Positions 26,689 to 35,798 of a DNA stretch of 64,000 nucleotides are shown piece by piece. A program made the position numbers and the translations under genes. The notes below the pieces were generated by a model. It ran no database searches, had not been told where the DNA came from, and worked only from the letters and a program-made list of their open reading frames with translations. Position 1 is the stretch's first letter, and every line of letters begins with the position of its first letter. Source of the DNA: Mesorhizobium sp. CU3 (GTDB lineage Bacteria; Pseudomonadota; Alphaproteobacteria; Rhizobiales; Rhizobiaceae); NCBI RefSeq assembly GCF_006442965.1, contig NZ_VFWX01000001.1, forward strand, positions 248,001 to 312,000, given 5' to 3'.

Positions 26689-28326
26689 CTATTCCTTCGA
26701 GACCGGCCAGACGAAGTTGGTGTCGAAGCTCGGGCCGAGCGCGAAGCCCTTGAGGTTCTTGCGCAGGCCAGCCACTTCGAGCTGCTGATGGATGATGACG
26801 AAGGGGCTGGTGTCGAGGATCTTCTGCTGGAGGTCCTTGTAGATGTCGGCGCGCTTGGCCGAATCCTTCTCCAGCAGCGCCGCCTCGGTCTGCTTGGTCA
26901 GGTCCGGAATGTCCCAGGCGTTGCGCCAGGCCAGCGTCTTGATCTTGGCGGCGTCGGAATTGTCCGGGTTAGAGGCGAAGGTCTGGGCGTTGGAGTTCGG
27001 ATCGAAATAATCCTGGCCCCAATTGCCGATATAGATGTCGTGGTTGCGGGCGCGATACTTGGTCAGCGTCTGCTTACCATCGCCCGGAATGATCTCCAGC
27101 TGGATGCCGGCCTGGCCGAGCGTCTGCTGGATCGATTCCGCCATGCCGGTGGTCGGCTGGCCGACGCGCACGTCCATGGTCACCTTGAAGCCGTCCGGCA
27201 CGCCGGCCTTGGCGAGCAGTCCCTTGGCCTTGGCGACGTCGAGCTTGAAGGGATTGTTGTCGATGGCGCCAAGGTCGCCCTTGGGCAGGAAGGACTGGTG
27301 GATCTCGCCGATTCCCTTGAGGATGGTGGTGCTCAGCGCATCATAGTCGATCAGATATTTGAATGCCTGGCGGACCTCGGGCTTGGCGAGCGTCGCATTC
27401 TTCTGGTTGAGGCTGATATAATAGACTGTGCCCTTCGGCGCGCTGGTGGTGGTGAGATCGGCGTTCTTGGCGATGGCGTCGAGATCGTTCGGTTCGAGAT
27501 TGCGGGCGACATCGATGTCGCCGGCTTCCAGCGCCAGGCGCTGCGCCGAGCTTTCCTTCATGTTGCGGTAGATGACGCGGGCGAGCTTGGCCTTCTCGCC
27601 GTTGTAGTTGTCGTTGCGCTCCAGCACGACCGCTTCGTTGGCGCGCCATTCGCGCAGCTTGTATTGACCGGAACCGGCATAGCCGGTCTTCAGCCAGGCA
27701 TTGCCGAAATCATTGTCCCATTTGTAGTCGGCGCTCGGCGTGACGGCGGCGACATGCTCCTTGACCAGCTTGGCGTCGACGACCGAAGCGACCGTCGCCG
27801 AGAGGCAGTTCAGCACGAAGCTCGGCGCATAAGGCTTGTCGACCACGAACTGGAAGGTGGTGTCGTCGACGGCCTTGGCCTTTTCGGCGACGTTGTCGCC
27901 GCTGATGCCGAATTGGTTGATGATGAAGGCCGGGCTCTTGTCGAGCTTGATGGCGCGTTCGAAGGAATAAGCGACGTCGGCCGCGGTGATCGGGTTGCCG
28001 GACGCGAACTTCATGCCGGGCTTGAGCTTGAAGGTATAGGTCAGGCCGTCGTCGGAAACGCTCCAGCTCTCGGCGAGGTCAGGCTTGACCTTGGAGGTGT
28101 CGCTGAGGTCGAGGCGGACCAGTAGATCATAGGTGTTGCCGGTGACTTCGGCGGTCGACAGTTCGAACGCTTCGCCCGGATCCATGGAGATGATGTCGTC
28201 GATAGCGAAACCCTCGACCAGCGTATCGGCAGGCGTAACCGCAAAGGCGGGCGCCGTAAACAGCGCCGACATGGCCACGCCTACAAGCAAGGCACGCGAG
28301 CGCAAAGCAAAGTTTTCCAGCATCAT
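26689..28326 (-). CDS. Extracellular solute-binding protein of the peptide-type importer (SBP family 5)
   Basis: This 545-residue periplasmic binding protein starts at the first of two adjacent ATGs (28326), with AGGGAA upstream. The frame open to 29046 has no signal character before this point. A Sec signal (LLVGVAMSALFTAPAFA) is followed by the family-5 opening IDDIISMDPGEAFELSTAEV, then LAESWSVSDDGLTYTFKLKP and GMKFASGNPITAADVAYSF, all typical of DppA/OppA relatives. As first gene of the operon it decides substrate choice. A 6-base-pair hairpin (28351-28369) lies in its leader, but no regulator site is recognized. Confidence 0.93.
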   Translation of the reverse strand: MMLENFALRSRALLVGVAMSALFTAPAFAVTPADTLVEGFAIDDIISMDPGEAFELSTAEVTGNTYDLLVRLDLSDTSKVKPDLAESWSVSDDGLTYTFKLKPGMKFASGNPITAADVAYSFERAIKLDKSPAFIINQFGISGDNVAEKAKAVDDTTFQFVVDKPYAPSFVLNCLSATVASVVDAKLVKEHVAAVTPSADYKWDNDFGNAWLKTGYAGSGQYKLREWRANEAVVLERNDNYNGEKAKLARVIYRNMKESSAQRLALEAGDIDVARNLEPNDLDAIAKNADLTTTSAPKGTVYYISLNQKNATLAKPEVRQAFKYLIDYDALSTTILKGIGEIHQSFLPKGDLGAIDNNPFKLDVAKAKGLLAKAGVPDGFKVTMDVRVGQPTTGMAESIQQTLGQAGIQLEIIPGDGKQTLTKYRARNHDIYIGNWGQDYFDPNSNAQTFASNPDNSDAAKIKTLAWRNAWDIPDLTKQTEAALLEKDSAKRADIYKDLQQKILDTSPFVIIHQQLEVAGLRKNLKGFALGPSFDTNFVWPVSKE

Positions 28327-28580
28327 GGTGATCGTTCCCTGTTTTGTTGACCTGAGTTCCCGGCTCAGGCTGTGGCACTTTCTTGCCGGCCGAATGACGG
28401 CCCCCGGACCCGTTATCGCAGCGGTTTTTGTCCAGTTGGTCAACACCATAACGAGCAGCGATCGACCCGGCAACGAGCATTTGCAAGGCGGCGTATTGGA
28501 CCAGGGAGGGCCAAGGCCAGTCGAAGCACAAGCCGGCCAACCGGCGGCGCCGATCGGAAACGATGACCTAATTCGGCGGC
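28327..28580. other. Gap between transglycosylase and solute-binding protein genes
   Basis: No gene is supportable in these 254 bases. They contain the binding protein's ribosome-binding site and a hairpin with stems 28351-28356 and 28364-28369, about 25 bases before its ATG, without a T-run that would make it a terminator. Promoter elements for the leftward transporter operon probably lie here, but I cannot place them. Confidence 0.5.
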
Positions 28581-29822
28581 TTATTTCAGAGCGGCGACTA
28601 GGCTCGCATCGGGAAAGCAGGTCGGCGCCTTGCCGTTCTTGGCCTGCCACACGCCGATCGAACGGCGCGTCTTGAAGCCGGGCAAGCCATCGGCGGTGCC
28701 GACATCGTAGCCCTTGGCTTCCAGCGCCCGCTGCAGGGCGGCAATGTCGGAGCGGTGCAGATCGCCGACCGGCCCCCAACCGCCGGTGAAGGTGAAGTCG
28801 CCCTTGGCGATGCGGTCGGCGGCATGGCCGATGAACAGGCCGTAGAGGTCGCTGTTGTTGTATTGCTTGATCACATAAAAGTTCGGCGTGACGAGGAAGG
28901 CCGGGCCGCTGCGTCCGGCCGGCATGAGCAGCGAGCTTTGTGCCTTCAGCTCGCTTGCCTGAAACGCCTTGTTGTCGGCGCGCCGGATGCCCATCGCCAC
29001 CCAGTCGGAAATCTTCTTGCCCTGGTCGGGACCTTCCAGCGCGCAAGAGACGTTCGTCGGCACGGTCACCTCGACGCCCCAGCCACGCCCCCTCGCCCAG
29101 CCGTAATGGACGAGATAGTTGGCGATGGAGGCCAGCACGTCCGGCGTCGAATTCCAGATGTCGGGATGGCCGTCGCCGTCGAAATCGACGGCGTGCTTCA
29201 AGAACGATGTCGGCATGAATTGCGGCTGGCCGAGCGCGCCGGCCCAGGACGACTTCATGGCATTGACGGGGGCTAGCCCACGCTCGACGATATCGAGCGC
29301 GGCCAGCAGCTCGGTGCGGAAGAAATCCTTCTTGGTCGACATGAAGGCCTTGGTGCCCAGCACCTCGAAGGCGTCGTAAGGCATCTTGGCCGCGCCAAAG
29401 CCGGTCTCGCGACCCCAGATCGCCAGCACGATCTCGCTCGGCACTCCGTAGCGCTTCTCGATCAGGCCCAGCACCCTGGAATTGGCGCTCTCGCGCGTGC
29501 GGCCGCCCGAGGTGACGGCGCGGACGATACTCTCGGCAAAATAGTTGGCGGGCGGCCCGAACTCGGCCTGGTGCTGCTTTTGCGGCGTCGTCGGTTCTTC
29601 GCCGGGCATGACGAGGTCAGGCAGCTTGAGGTTCGGCTTCACGCCGAGGAAGGCCTCGTCGAAGGTTTTTTTGGAGATTCCTTTGGATTTGGCCTCCGGC
29701 CAGAGGTCGGTCTGCAGCCAGGAGCGGAACTGGTCGTCGACGGGGGCGGCGTGGGTGGGGAGAGAGACGAAGACACAGAATAGTGCGAGCAGAAGAATGG
29801 AAAGGCCGCGTTTTGTCGTCAT
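28581..29822 (-). CDS. Lytic murein transglycosylase, MltB-like with peptidoglycan-binding tail
   Basis: This 413-residue exported enzyme cleaves glycan strands of peptidoglycan, forming 1,6-anhydro ends. The start at 29822 gives a signal peptide (LSILLLALFCVFVSLPTHAA). The GH103/MltB domain shows the catalytic glutamate in VLAIWGRETGFGAA and the conserved GALGQPQFMPTSFLKHAVDFDGDGHPDIW. The C-terminus is a PG_binding_1 domain (IAALQRALEAKGYDVGTADG). It follows recR by 23 bases, so it may be co-transcribed with it. A start six codons upstream (29840) is a lesser alternative. Confidence 0.92.
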   Translation of the reverse strand: MTTKRGLSILLLALFCVFVSLPTHAAPVDDQFRSWLQTDLWPEAKSKGISKKTFDEAFLGVKPNLKLPDLVMPGEEPTTPQKQHQAEFGPPANYFAESIVRAVTSGGRTRESANSRVLGLIEKRYGVPSEIVLAIWGRETGFGAAKMPYDAFEVLGTKAFMSTKKDFFRTELLAALDIVERGLAPVNAMKSSWAGALGQPQFMPTSFLKHAVDFDGDGHPDIWNSTPDVLASIANYLVHYGWARGRGWGVEVTVPTNVSCALEGPDQGKKISDWVAMGIRRADNKAFQASELKAQSSLLMPAGRSGPAFLVTPNFYVIKQYNNSDLYGLFIGHAADRIAKGDFTFTGGWGPVGDLHRSDIAALQRALEAKGYDVGTADGLPGFKTRRSIGVWQAKNGKAPTCFPDASLVAALK

Positions 29823-29844
29823 TTCCAAATTGCCCCCCATAACC

Positions 29845-30450
29845 TCAAAACGCCGTCCGCGACCGCAGGGCCGCCGCCAGCGTGCCTTCGTCGAGATAGT
29901 CCAGCTCGCCGCCAACCGGGACGCCATGCGCCAGCCGGGTCACCTTCACCTCGAAGCCTGAAAGCTGATCGGTGAGATAATGCGCGGTCGTCTGCCCCTC
30001 GACGGTGGCGTTGACGGCAAGGATCACTTCCTTCACCTCGCCGACGGCGACGCGATCGACCAGCGAGCGGATGTTCAATTGATCCGGCCCGATGCCGTCG
30101 AGCGGCGACAGCGTGCCGCCGAGCACATGGTAGCGCACGTTCATAGCCGCCGCGCGCTCCAGCGCCCAGAGATCGGAGACGTCCTCGACGACGATCAGCG
30201 TGCCGGCGTCGCGGCGCGGATCGGTGCAGATCATGCAAGGATCGGAGGTGTCGACATTGCCGCAGGTCGAACAGATGCGCACCTTGTCGACCGCTTCGCC
30301 CATGGCGGCGGCCAAAGGCTCGAGCAGCTGCTCCTTCTTCTTGATGAGATGCAGCGCGGCGCGGCGGGCCGAGCGGGGCCCAAGCCCCGGCACCTTGGCC
30401 AGGAGCTGGATCAGGCGTTCGATCTCGGGACCGGCGATTCTCTTCGACAT
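29845..30450 (-). CDS. recR: Recombination mediator RecR
   Basis: RecR works with RecF and RecO in loading RecA at gaps. The 201-residue product has a helix-hairpin-helix region ([22 protein letters not shown]), a C4 zinc motif ([16 protein letters not shown], residues 58-73), and a Toprim domain beginning [16 protein letters not shown] with later [15 protein letters not shown]. Length is normal. The dnaX-ybaB-recR order common in bacteria is kept here but interrupted by the SleB-like hydrolase gene between ybaB and recR. Confidence 0.96.
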   Translation of the reverse strand: MSKRIAGPEIERLIQLLAKVPGLGPRSARRAALHLIKKKEQLLEPLAAAMGEAVDKVRICSTCGNVDTSDPCMICTDPRRDAGTLIVVEDVSDLWALERAAAMNVRYHVLGGTLSPLDGIGPDQLNIRSLVDRVAVGEVKEVILAVNATVEGQTTAHYLTDQLSGFEVKVTRLAHGVPVGGELDYLDEGTLAAALRSRTAF

Positions 30451-30549
30451 CGCCTTGATCTAGGATTTTTCAGCGCGGTTTGGAACAGCCCCAACAACAC
30501 AAGAGGCGTCATGCTGCCATGGCGGGTCTTGCGTCGAATGCAATCGGGT

Positions 30550-31587
30550 TCAGTTGGTTTCGAGCGGCCGTTCCTGGCTGGCGATCATCGCGCCGATGGC
30601 GTCGGTGTTCTCAGGCGTCGACTGGAAGCCCATCGCCGCTTCCTGCGGCGCGCCCTGCACCGAGGTGATGTATTTGGGCTTCAAAGCGCCGCCGAAACGC
30701 GAGGCGTCCGGCTCGGCCATTGGCTCCTGCATCGCCACAACAGTCTCTTTCTGGGGCGTCTGCTTCTGGGCAATCTGCTTCTGGGCGACGCGGCCGCCCT
30801 TCTGAGACGGCGTCACCGAGGCGGTCATGTAAGTCTGGTCGGCGGCAACGGTTTTGGCCTTCTTGGCCGGAGATGCCGGCTCGACGGCCGCCGTCATATA
30901 GGTCTGCTTGGTCGGGTCAGGACGCACGATCGTCTTTACCACCGGTTCCATCGGCTCGGCGGAGGCGAGCAGCACCGGCGCTGCCTGAGCCGGCTTTTGC
31001 GGGCCATCCGAATTCATGGCGACCATCGGCTCATCCGGCAGCGGCTGCCAGTTGCGGCCGCGCTTCTCGTAGAAGGCATTGCCGCCGGCCACCATCGTGT
31101 AGTGCATGTTCTTGTAAGGGAAGCGCAGGCCGGCAGTGTGAAAGAACATCGTGTTCTTGAGCTTGGACTTGCGCTCGCCCCTCAGCACCGCGTCGGCGGC
31201 TTCTTCGACGTCGGGCAGTGCCTTGGAATTCATCGGACGTGTCAGCACGCCTGGCGCGAACTGGCCCTTCTCACCGACGACCTCGCAGATGGTGCTGCCG
31301 TGCTGGCCCGAGCGCAGTCGGTTCATCACCACCGTGCCGACGGCGATCATGCCGTCGCGGCTCGACCGGTTGGATTCGAAGAACATCGCCCTTTGCAGGC
31401 ACTCCTTGTCCTTCATCGAAGCGCCGTAGGAGCGTGTGGTTAGGAAGCTCGGCGTGATGGCATTCGTCAGGCTCGCCACCGACATGCCGTGCGAGGACGT
31501 GGTCTGGCTGCAGCCGGCCAGGAGCAAGGGGGAAGCGGCGATGCCGATAAGCAGCAGCGGCGTCTTCCATCGCGTCGCGATCAACAA
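30550..31587 (-). CDS. SleB-like cell wall hydrolase lipoprotein, TTG start
   Basis: This 345-residue lipoprotein has signal TPLLLIGIAASPLLLAGC, with the lipobox LAGC. The Hydrolase_2 (SleB/CwlJ) domain carries the expected glutamate in CLQRAMFFESNRSSRDGMIAVGTVV and FFHTAGLRFPYKNMHYT. The C-terminal third is low-complexity and contains a repeated TYMTA(A/S)V unit and a run of QKQ repeats (AQKQIAQKQTPQKE), probably an extended linker. The start is TTG at 31587, with GAGG upstream; the next codon is also TTG. It sits between ybaB and recR, an unusual place. Confidence 0.85.
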   Translation of the reverse strand: MLIATRWKTPLLLIGIAASPLLLAGCSQTTSSHGMSVASLTNAITPSFLTTRSYGASMKDKECLQRAMFFESNRSSRDGMIAVGTVVMNRLRSGQHGSTICEVVGEKGQFAPGVLTRPMNSKALPDVEEAADAVLRGERKSKLKNTMFFHTAGLRFPYKNMHYTMVAGGNAFYEKRGRNWQPLPDEPMVAMNSDGPQKPAQAAPVLLASAEPMEPVVKTIVRPDPTKQTYMTAAVEPASPAKKAKTVAADQTYMTASVTPSQKGGRVAQKQIAQKQTPQKETVVAMQEPMAEPDASRFGGALKPKYITSVQGAPQEAAMGFQSTPENTDAIGAMIASQERPLETN

Positions 31588-31801
31588 AAAAGCCTCATGT
31601 CCAGATGCCAGCCCGCCCCGAGATGTGGCAAGAATGAGACTCTTTCGGGCAAAAAGATGGCTAGAGGGTTAGCAAAATCTGGACTTGGGTAAAACTTTAT
31701 GAAAGCCGCGAAATGAGCGCGTGAGCATCGCCGTAGAAATGGTTAATAACGCCGCCAGCGCTCAATTTCCGTTCATAATCAATTAACTGGCGCAAGCCGG
31801 C
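31588..31801. other. Gap between ybaB and the SleB-like gene
   Basis: These 214 bases are AT-richer than average and hold the 5' region of the SleB-like gene. I see no gene, terminator or recognizable operator. Confidence 0.4.
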
Positions 31802-32125
31802 TCAAAACGGCAATTTCATGCCCGGAGGAATCGGCAAGCCTGCCGTAAGCGCCTTGGTCTTCTCCTGCATGATCTGCTCGACCTTATTTTTGGCGTCATT
31901 GTGGGCCGCCAAAATGAGGTCTTCCAGGATCTCGGCCTCGTCCGCCTTGATCAGCGAGGGATCGATCTTCAGCGCCTTCATCTCGAACTTGCCGGTCAGC
32001 GTGATGCTGACCAGGCCGCCGCCCGACTGTCCGGTGGCTTCGAGCGTGGCGATCTCGTCCTGCATGGCCTGGAACTTGGCCTGCATTTCCTTCGCCTTGC
32101 CCATCAGGCCGAGAAGATCTTTCAT
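31802..32125 (-). CDS. ybaB: Nucleoid-associated protein YbaB/EbfC family
   Basis: This 107-residue small DNA-binding dimer begins at ATG 32125 ([20 protein letters not shown]) with GAGGAC upstream. The frame extends further to 32191 but with no ribosome-binding site. A helical tweezers-like N-terminus is followed by [20 protein letters not shown] and the C-terminal proline segment [12 protein letters not shown], as in EbfC. It lies 69 bases after dnaX, the conserved partner. Confidence 0.95.
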   Translation of the reverse strand: MKDLLGLMGKAKEMQAKFQAMQDEIATLEATGQSGGGLVSITLTGKFEMKALKIDPSLIKADEAEILEDLILAAHNDAKNKVEQIMQEKTKALTAGLPIPPGMKLPF

Positions 32126-32194
32126 CCAAATGTCCTCTTTGTTTTGTCCGTTAGCGATTATGGTCCGACCGGTAACCGGCCCATGGATCACGCT

Positions 32195-34015
32195 CTAGAT
32201 TTCATCATCATCCGCGGCCGGCTCGACCGGCACTTCGGCCTCGGCCTCTTCCACGTCCGGCACGTCCGGAATGCGCACGTCGATGATCTTGGCGCCGGGG
32301 AAGCGCGCGAGAATGGCAGCGACGGTGGGATCGCTCTTGGCGTCGGAGAAAGCGTTCTCGCGCTTGGTCGTCTCCATCTCGGCAAGCGTCTGGCCGCCCT
32401 CTTCCTTGGACAGCGACACCAGCCAGTTGCGGCCCGTCCAGGCGCGCAGCTTTGAAGTCAGGTCGTTGAGCAGCATCTTGGGTGCGTCATCGGTAAGGGT
32501 GACGTCGAGACGACCGGTCTCGATGCGGACCGGCCGCACGCAGCGTTTCAACAGCACCTTGAAGGCTATGTCGCGATTGGCATCGGCAAGCGCGACGATG
32601 TCGGCCAGGGATTTGACCGGAACGGCCGGCGTCTCGACGACAGGCTCGGGCGCTGGCGTGAAGGCCACAGGCGCTGGCTGCGCCTCGACCAGCCGCATGG
32701 TCTGCGCGCCGCCATTCGAAGCGGGCATGCGCGCCTGCGCGACCGCGCTGGCGCCGCCGCCCGCCGGCGACCCGTTGGCCGGCGCTCCGTTCGAGCGCGG
32801 CGCGCCGTTCGGCACGGGGCCTGCGCCTTCCAGCGATTTCAGCGCTTCGTCCAGCGTCGGCAGGTCGGCGGCATGCGCCAGCCGGATCAGCACCATCTCG
32901 CCGGCGCTGACCGGACGGTTGGAGGACTGCACCTCGGGGATGCCCTTCAACAGCATCTGCCAGCTTCGCGACAGCACCCTGACCGACAGCGTGTTGGCGA
33001 ATTCGGCGCCGCGCCGGCGCTCGTCCTCGGAGAGCGAAGCGTCGTCCGCCGCGGTCGGCACGAAACGCAGGCGGGTGACGAGGTGGTTGAATTCGGCAAG
33101 GTCGGTGAGCACGGCGGCCGGGTCGGCGCCAGTGTCATACTGGGCGCGGAACTCGGCCAAGGCCGCCGCGACGTCGCCCTTCATGACGTATTCGAACAGG
33201 TCGATGATGCGGGCGCGGTCGGCAAGGCCGAGCATCGCCCTCACCGCTTCGGCACTGACCGTGCCGCTGCCATGGGCGATCGCCTGGTCGAGGATGGAAA
33301 GCGAATCGCGCGCCGAGCCCTCGGCGGCGCGCGCGATCATCGCCAGCGCGTCATCGTCGACCGAAATGCCTTCCTTGGCGGCGATCGAAGACAGATGCGC
33401 GACCAGCGCGCCGGCATCGATGCGGCGCAGGTCGAAGCGCTGGCAGCGCGACAGGACCGTGATCGGGACCTTGCGGATCTCGGTGGTGGCGAAGATGAAT
33501 TTGACGTGCGGTGGCGGCTCTTCCAGCGTCTTCAGCAGGCCGTTGAAGGCCTGCGTCGACAGCATGTGCACTTCGTCGATGATATAGACCTTGTAGCGGG
33601 CCGAGACCGGCGCATAGCGCACGCGGTCGATGATGTCGCGAATGTCGTCGATGCCGGTATGCGAGGCGGCGTCCATCTCGATGACGTCGACATGCCGACC
33701 TTCCATGATCGCCTGGCAATGCTCGCCGGGGATGGACAGATCGACGGAAGGCTGGTCGACGGCGGCGGTCTTGTAGTTGAGCGCCCGCGCCAGGATGCGC
33801 GCCGTCGTCGTCTTGCCGACCCCGCGCACGCCGGTCAGCATCCAGGCCTGGGCGATGCGGCCGGTGGCGAAGGCGTTGGTCAGCGTGCGGACCATCGGCT
33901 CCTGGCCGATCAGCTCGGAAAAATTCGAGGGGCGGTATTTGCGCGCCAGCACGCGATAGGCGCCGGTCTTTCCTGTCTCCGCGCTTGCTGGCCCGAAATT
34001 TCCGGCTTCGCTCAT
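32195..34015 (-). CDS. dnaX: DNA polymerase III subunits gamma/tau
   Basis: DnaX is the clamp-loader motor of the replisome. The 606-residue product has Walker A GVRGVGKTTTARIL (residues 62-75), DEVHMLSTQAFNGLLKTLEE (Walker B/SRC region) and ATTEIRKVPITVLSRCQRFDL. A long Pro/Ala linker leads to a tau-like C-terminal domain. The usual four-cysteine zinc module after Walker A is reduced here to a single cysteine in PGEHCQAIMEGRHVDV. No programmed-frameshift A-run is visible. ffs lies about 100 bases upstream on the same strand. Confidence 0.96.
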   Translation of the reverse strand: MSEAGNFGPASAETGKTGAYRVLARKYRPSNFSELIGQEPMVRTLTNAFATGRIAQAWMLTGVRGVGKTTTARILARALNYKTAAVDQPSVDLSIPGEHCQAIMEGRHVDVIEMDAASHTGIDDIRDIIDRVRYAPVSARYKVYIIDEVHMLSTQAFNGLLKTLEEPPPHVKFIFATTEIRKVPITVLSRCQRFDLRRIDAGALVAHLSSIAAKEGISVDDDALAMIARAAEGSARDSLSILDQAIAHGSGTVSAEAVRAMLGLADRARIIDLFEYVMKGDVAAALAEFRAQYDTGADPAAVLTDLAEFNHLVTRLRFVPTAADDASLSEDERRRGAEFANTLSVRVLSRSWQMLLKGIPEVQSSNRPVSAGEMVLIRLAHAADLPTLDEALKSLEGAGPVPNGAPRSNGAPANGSPAGGGASAVAQARMPASNGGAQTMRLVEAQPAPVAFTPAPEPVVETPAVPVKSLADIVALADANRDIAFKVLLKRCVRPVRIETGRLDVTLTDDAPKMLLNDLTSKLRAWTGRNWLVSLSKEEGGQTLAEMETTKRENAFSDAKSDPTVAAILARFPGAKIIDVRIPDVPDVEEAEAEVPVEPAADDDEI

Positions 34016-34113
34016 TCGCCGTCAAAAGCTCCAAGGACCGCGGGCGGCCGATTCCTGCGCATAGTCTCGCCCGCACGGCTTGGCGCCGTCAATGTCGCGG
34101 GAGAAAGGCGAAG

Positions 34114-34216
34114 AGGCGGGAGGCTGGAACAATGACCCGTTCCGGGCTCGTTAGGGCTGCTTCCTTCCGGACCTGACCCGGTTGGCGAGTGGATCGTCCA
34201 CCACCAACCTCCCGCG
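34114..34216 (-). ncRNA. ffs: Signal recognition particle RNA (small 4.5S type)
   Basis: The minus strand holds the universal SRP hairpin core GGTCAGGTCCGGAAGGAAGC with the asymmetric tetraloop region, flanked by a perfect long stem that pairs GGGAGGTTGG with CCAGCCTCCC. Ends are set by that stem and may shift by a few bases. The RNA binds Ffh and directs membrane protein targeting. It is located immediately upstream of dnaX on the same strand. Confidence 0.95.
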
Positions 34217-34390
34217 CTCCATATCGGCAATTCGGCGACGAAATGCAAGGGCGGAGCGGATGATGGCAGCGACATCGGGAACGGAAACTCCCTCAAATCG
34301 CCAAGAACGGCCAATGATTCGCTTGCAGCCACCTTGCCGCCGCTCTAGCGTCTCGGGTTTGAAGAAGACTATAAAAACGAGGAAACGCCC

Positions 34391-34810
34391 ATGCTGCCTG
34401 GCCTCAAGGCCGGATTCACGCTGGACGCCCGGCTTGAGGCGGACAGCGAGCAGCTTATGTGGCTCGGTCTTTGCGAACTCAGGCTGATGAACGACCGGCG
34501 CTGGCCGTGGCTGGTGCTGGTGCCGCAGCGTCCGGGCATGGAAGAAATCCATGAGATGACGCCGCTCGACCAGGCGATGCTCACCTTCGAGACCAATATG
34601 GTGGCGCAGGCGCTGAAACGGGTGACCGGCTGCACCAAGATCAACACCGGCGCTTTGGGCAACATCGTGCGCCAGTTGCACGTCCATGTCATCGCCCGCA
34701 GCGAGGGCGATCCGGCCTGGCCGGGGCCGGTCTGGGGGCACGGCATGCGCGAACCCTACCAGCGCGCCGACATCCGGCGGTTTGCCCAAACGATCAAGGC
34801 GGCGCTATAA
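34391..34810 (+). CDS. HIT-family nucleotide hydrolase
   Basis: This 139-residue cytoplasmic protein of the histidine triad superfamily has motif QLHVHVIAR near residues 98-106. The central histidine that acts as nucleophile and the third are present, but the first histidine of HxHxH is glutamine. The segment GALGNIVRQ precedes the triad and RRWPWLVLVPQRPGMEEIHEM lies in the N-terminal half. The substrate is likely a dinucleoside polyphosphate or nucleoside phosphoramidate, by family. It is followed by nudC after 37 bases, so the two probably form an operon of nucleotide-cleaving enzymes. Confidence 0.85.
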   Translation: MLPGLKAGFTLDARLEADSEQLMWLGLCELRLMNDRRWPWLVLVPQRPGMEEIHEMTPLDQAMLTFETNMVAQALKRVTGCTKINTGALGNIVRQLHVHVIARSEGDPAWPGPVWGHGMREPYQRADIRRFAQTIKAAL

Positions 34811-34847
34811 GCTCAACAGTGTCCACCTGCATCCCTTTGAGTCCCCC

Positions 34848-35789
34848 ATGAGCTTTCGCCTGTTTGACGCGCCTTTGCGCGAGCCGAGCCAGTTCGTCGG
34901 TTTCGCCGGCAACCGGATCGACCGGCAATCGGAGAACCGCGCCGACGACGCGGTGGATAAGGCGCTGGCGGACCCGGCGGCCCGGCTGATGCTGATGCAT
35001 GCCGGCCGGCTTTATTTGAAGCTCGACGACGGCAAGTTCGACCCCTGGTTCACCGCGACCGAAAGCCAGCCCTTCGAGGTGTCGCTCGATCAGGGCGTGC
35101 TGCTCGGCTTTGTCGATGGCGGGCCGGTGCTTGCCGTTCCGGCCGGCGTCGAGCCGGAGAAGCTTCCGGAGACGATCAAGGCGATCGACTACCGGTCCGT
35201 CTATATGCAAGGGCTGATCGACGAGGCGGCGGCCGGCGCGCTGGCGCAGGGAGCGGCATTGCTTGCCTGGCATGCCAGCCACGCCTTCTGCTCGAAATGC
35301 GGCAACCGCTCGGAAATGCGGGCGGGCGGCTACCGGCGGCACTGCCCGGCCTGCGGCACCGACCATTTCCCGCGCACCGATCCGGTGGCGATCATGCTGA
35401 CCGCGACGCGCGAAAAATGCCTGCTCGGGCGCGGCCGGCATTTCGCGCCGGGCATGTATTCCGCACTTGCCGGCTTCATCGAGCCCGGCGAGACGATCGA
35501 GGCGGCGGTGCGGCGCGAGACGCTGGAAGAGGCCGGCATCAGGCTCGGCCGCGTCGTCTACCACGCCAGCCAGCCCTGGCCGTTTCCCTATTCGCTGATG
35601 ATCGGCTGCTTCGGCGAGCCGCTCAACGAGGACATCCAGGCCGATCTCAACGAGCTGGAAGACTGCCGCTGGTTTTTTCGCGACGAGGTGCGCAGGATGC
35701 TGGAAAGGACGCATGATGGCGGCCTGATCACGCCGCCCAAGGGGGCGATCGCGCACCACCTTATCCGCGCCTGGGTCGACAGCGAATAG
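34848..35789 (+). CDS. nudC: NADH pyrophosphatase / NAD-cap hydrolase NudC
   Basis: This 313-residue Nudix enzyme splits NADH into NMNH and AMP and removes NAD caps from RNA. It starts at ATG 34848 (MSFRLFDAPLREPSQF). The zinc ribbon CSKCG...CPACG (residues about 148-170) is followed by the Nudix box GFIEPGETIEAAVRRETLEEAG (about residues 208-230), matching GX5EX7REUXEEXGU. The frame is open further upstream but the extra part overlaps HIT. Ends with a normal stop and is followed by a Dabb gene after nine bases. Confidence 0.94.
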   Translation: MSFRLFDAPLREPSQFVGFAGNRIDRQSENRADDAVDKALADPAARLMLMHAGRLYLKLDDGKFDPWFTATESQPFEVSLDQGVLLGFVDGGPVLAVPAGVEPEKLPETIKAIDYRSVYMQGLIDEAAAGALAQGAALLAWHASHAFCSKCGNRSEMRAGGYRRHCPACGTDHFPRTDPVAIMLTATREKCLLGRGRHFAPGMYSALAGFIEPGETIEAAVRRETLEEAGIRLGRVVYHASQPWPFPYSLMIGCFGEPLNEDIQADLNELEDCRWFFRDEVRRMLERTHDGGLITPPKGAIAHHLIRAWVDSE

Positions 35790-35798
35790 GAGCAGCAA

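Noticed and set aside
22726..28326. Genomic island boundary near the low-GC gene
   Set aside because: The lower GC is limited to one small gene. The adjacent importer genes have normal composition and no integrase or repeat junction is present.
28351..28369. Attenuator or riboswitch in the leader of the solute-binding protein
   Set aside because: Only a 6-base-pair hairpin is visible, without T-run or known aptamer sequence.
33700..34015. Programmed frameshift site in dnaX making separate gamma and tau
   Set aside because: No A-run or slippery heptamer like that of E. coli was seen, and a single long frame is present.
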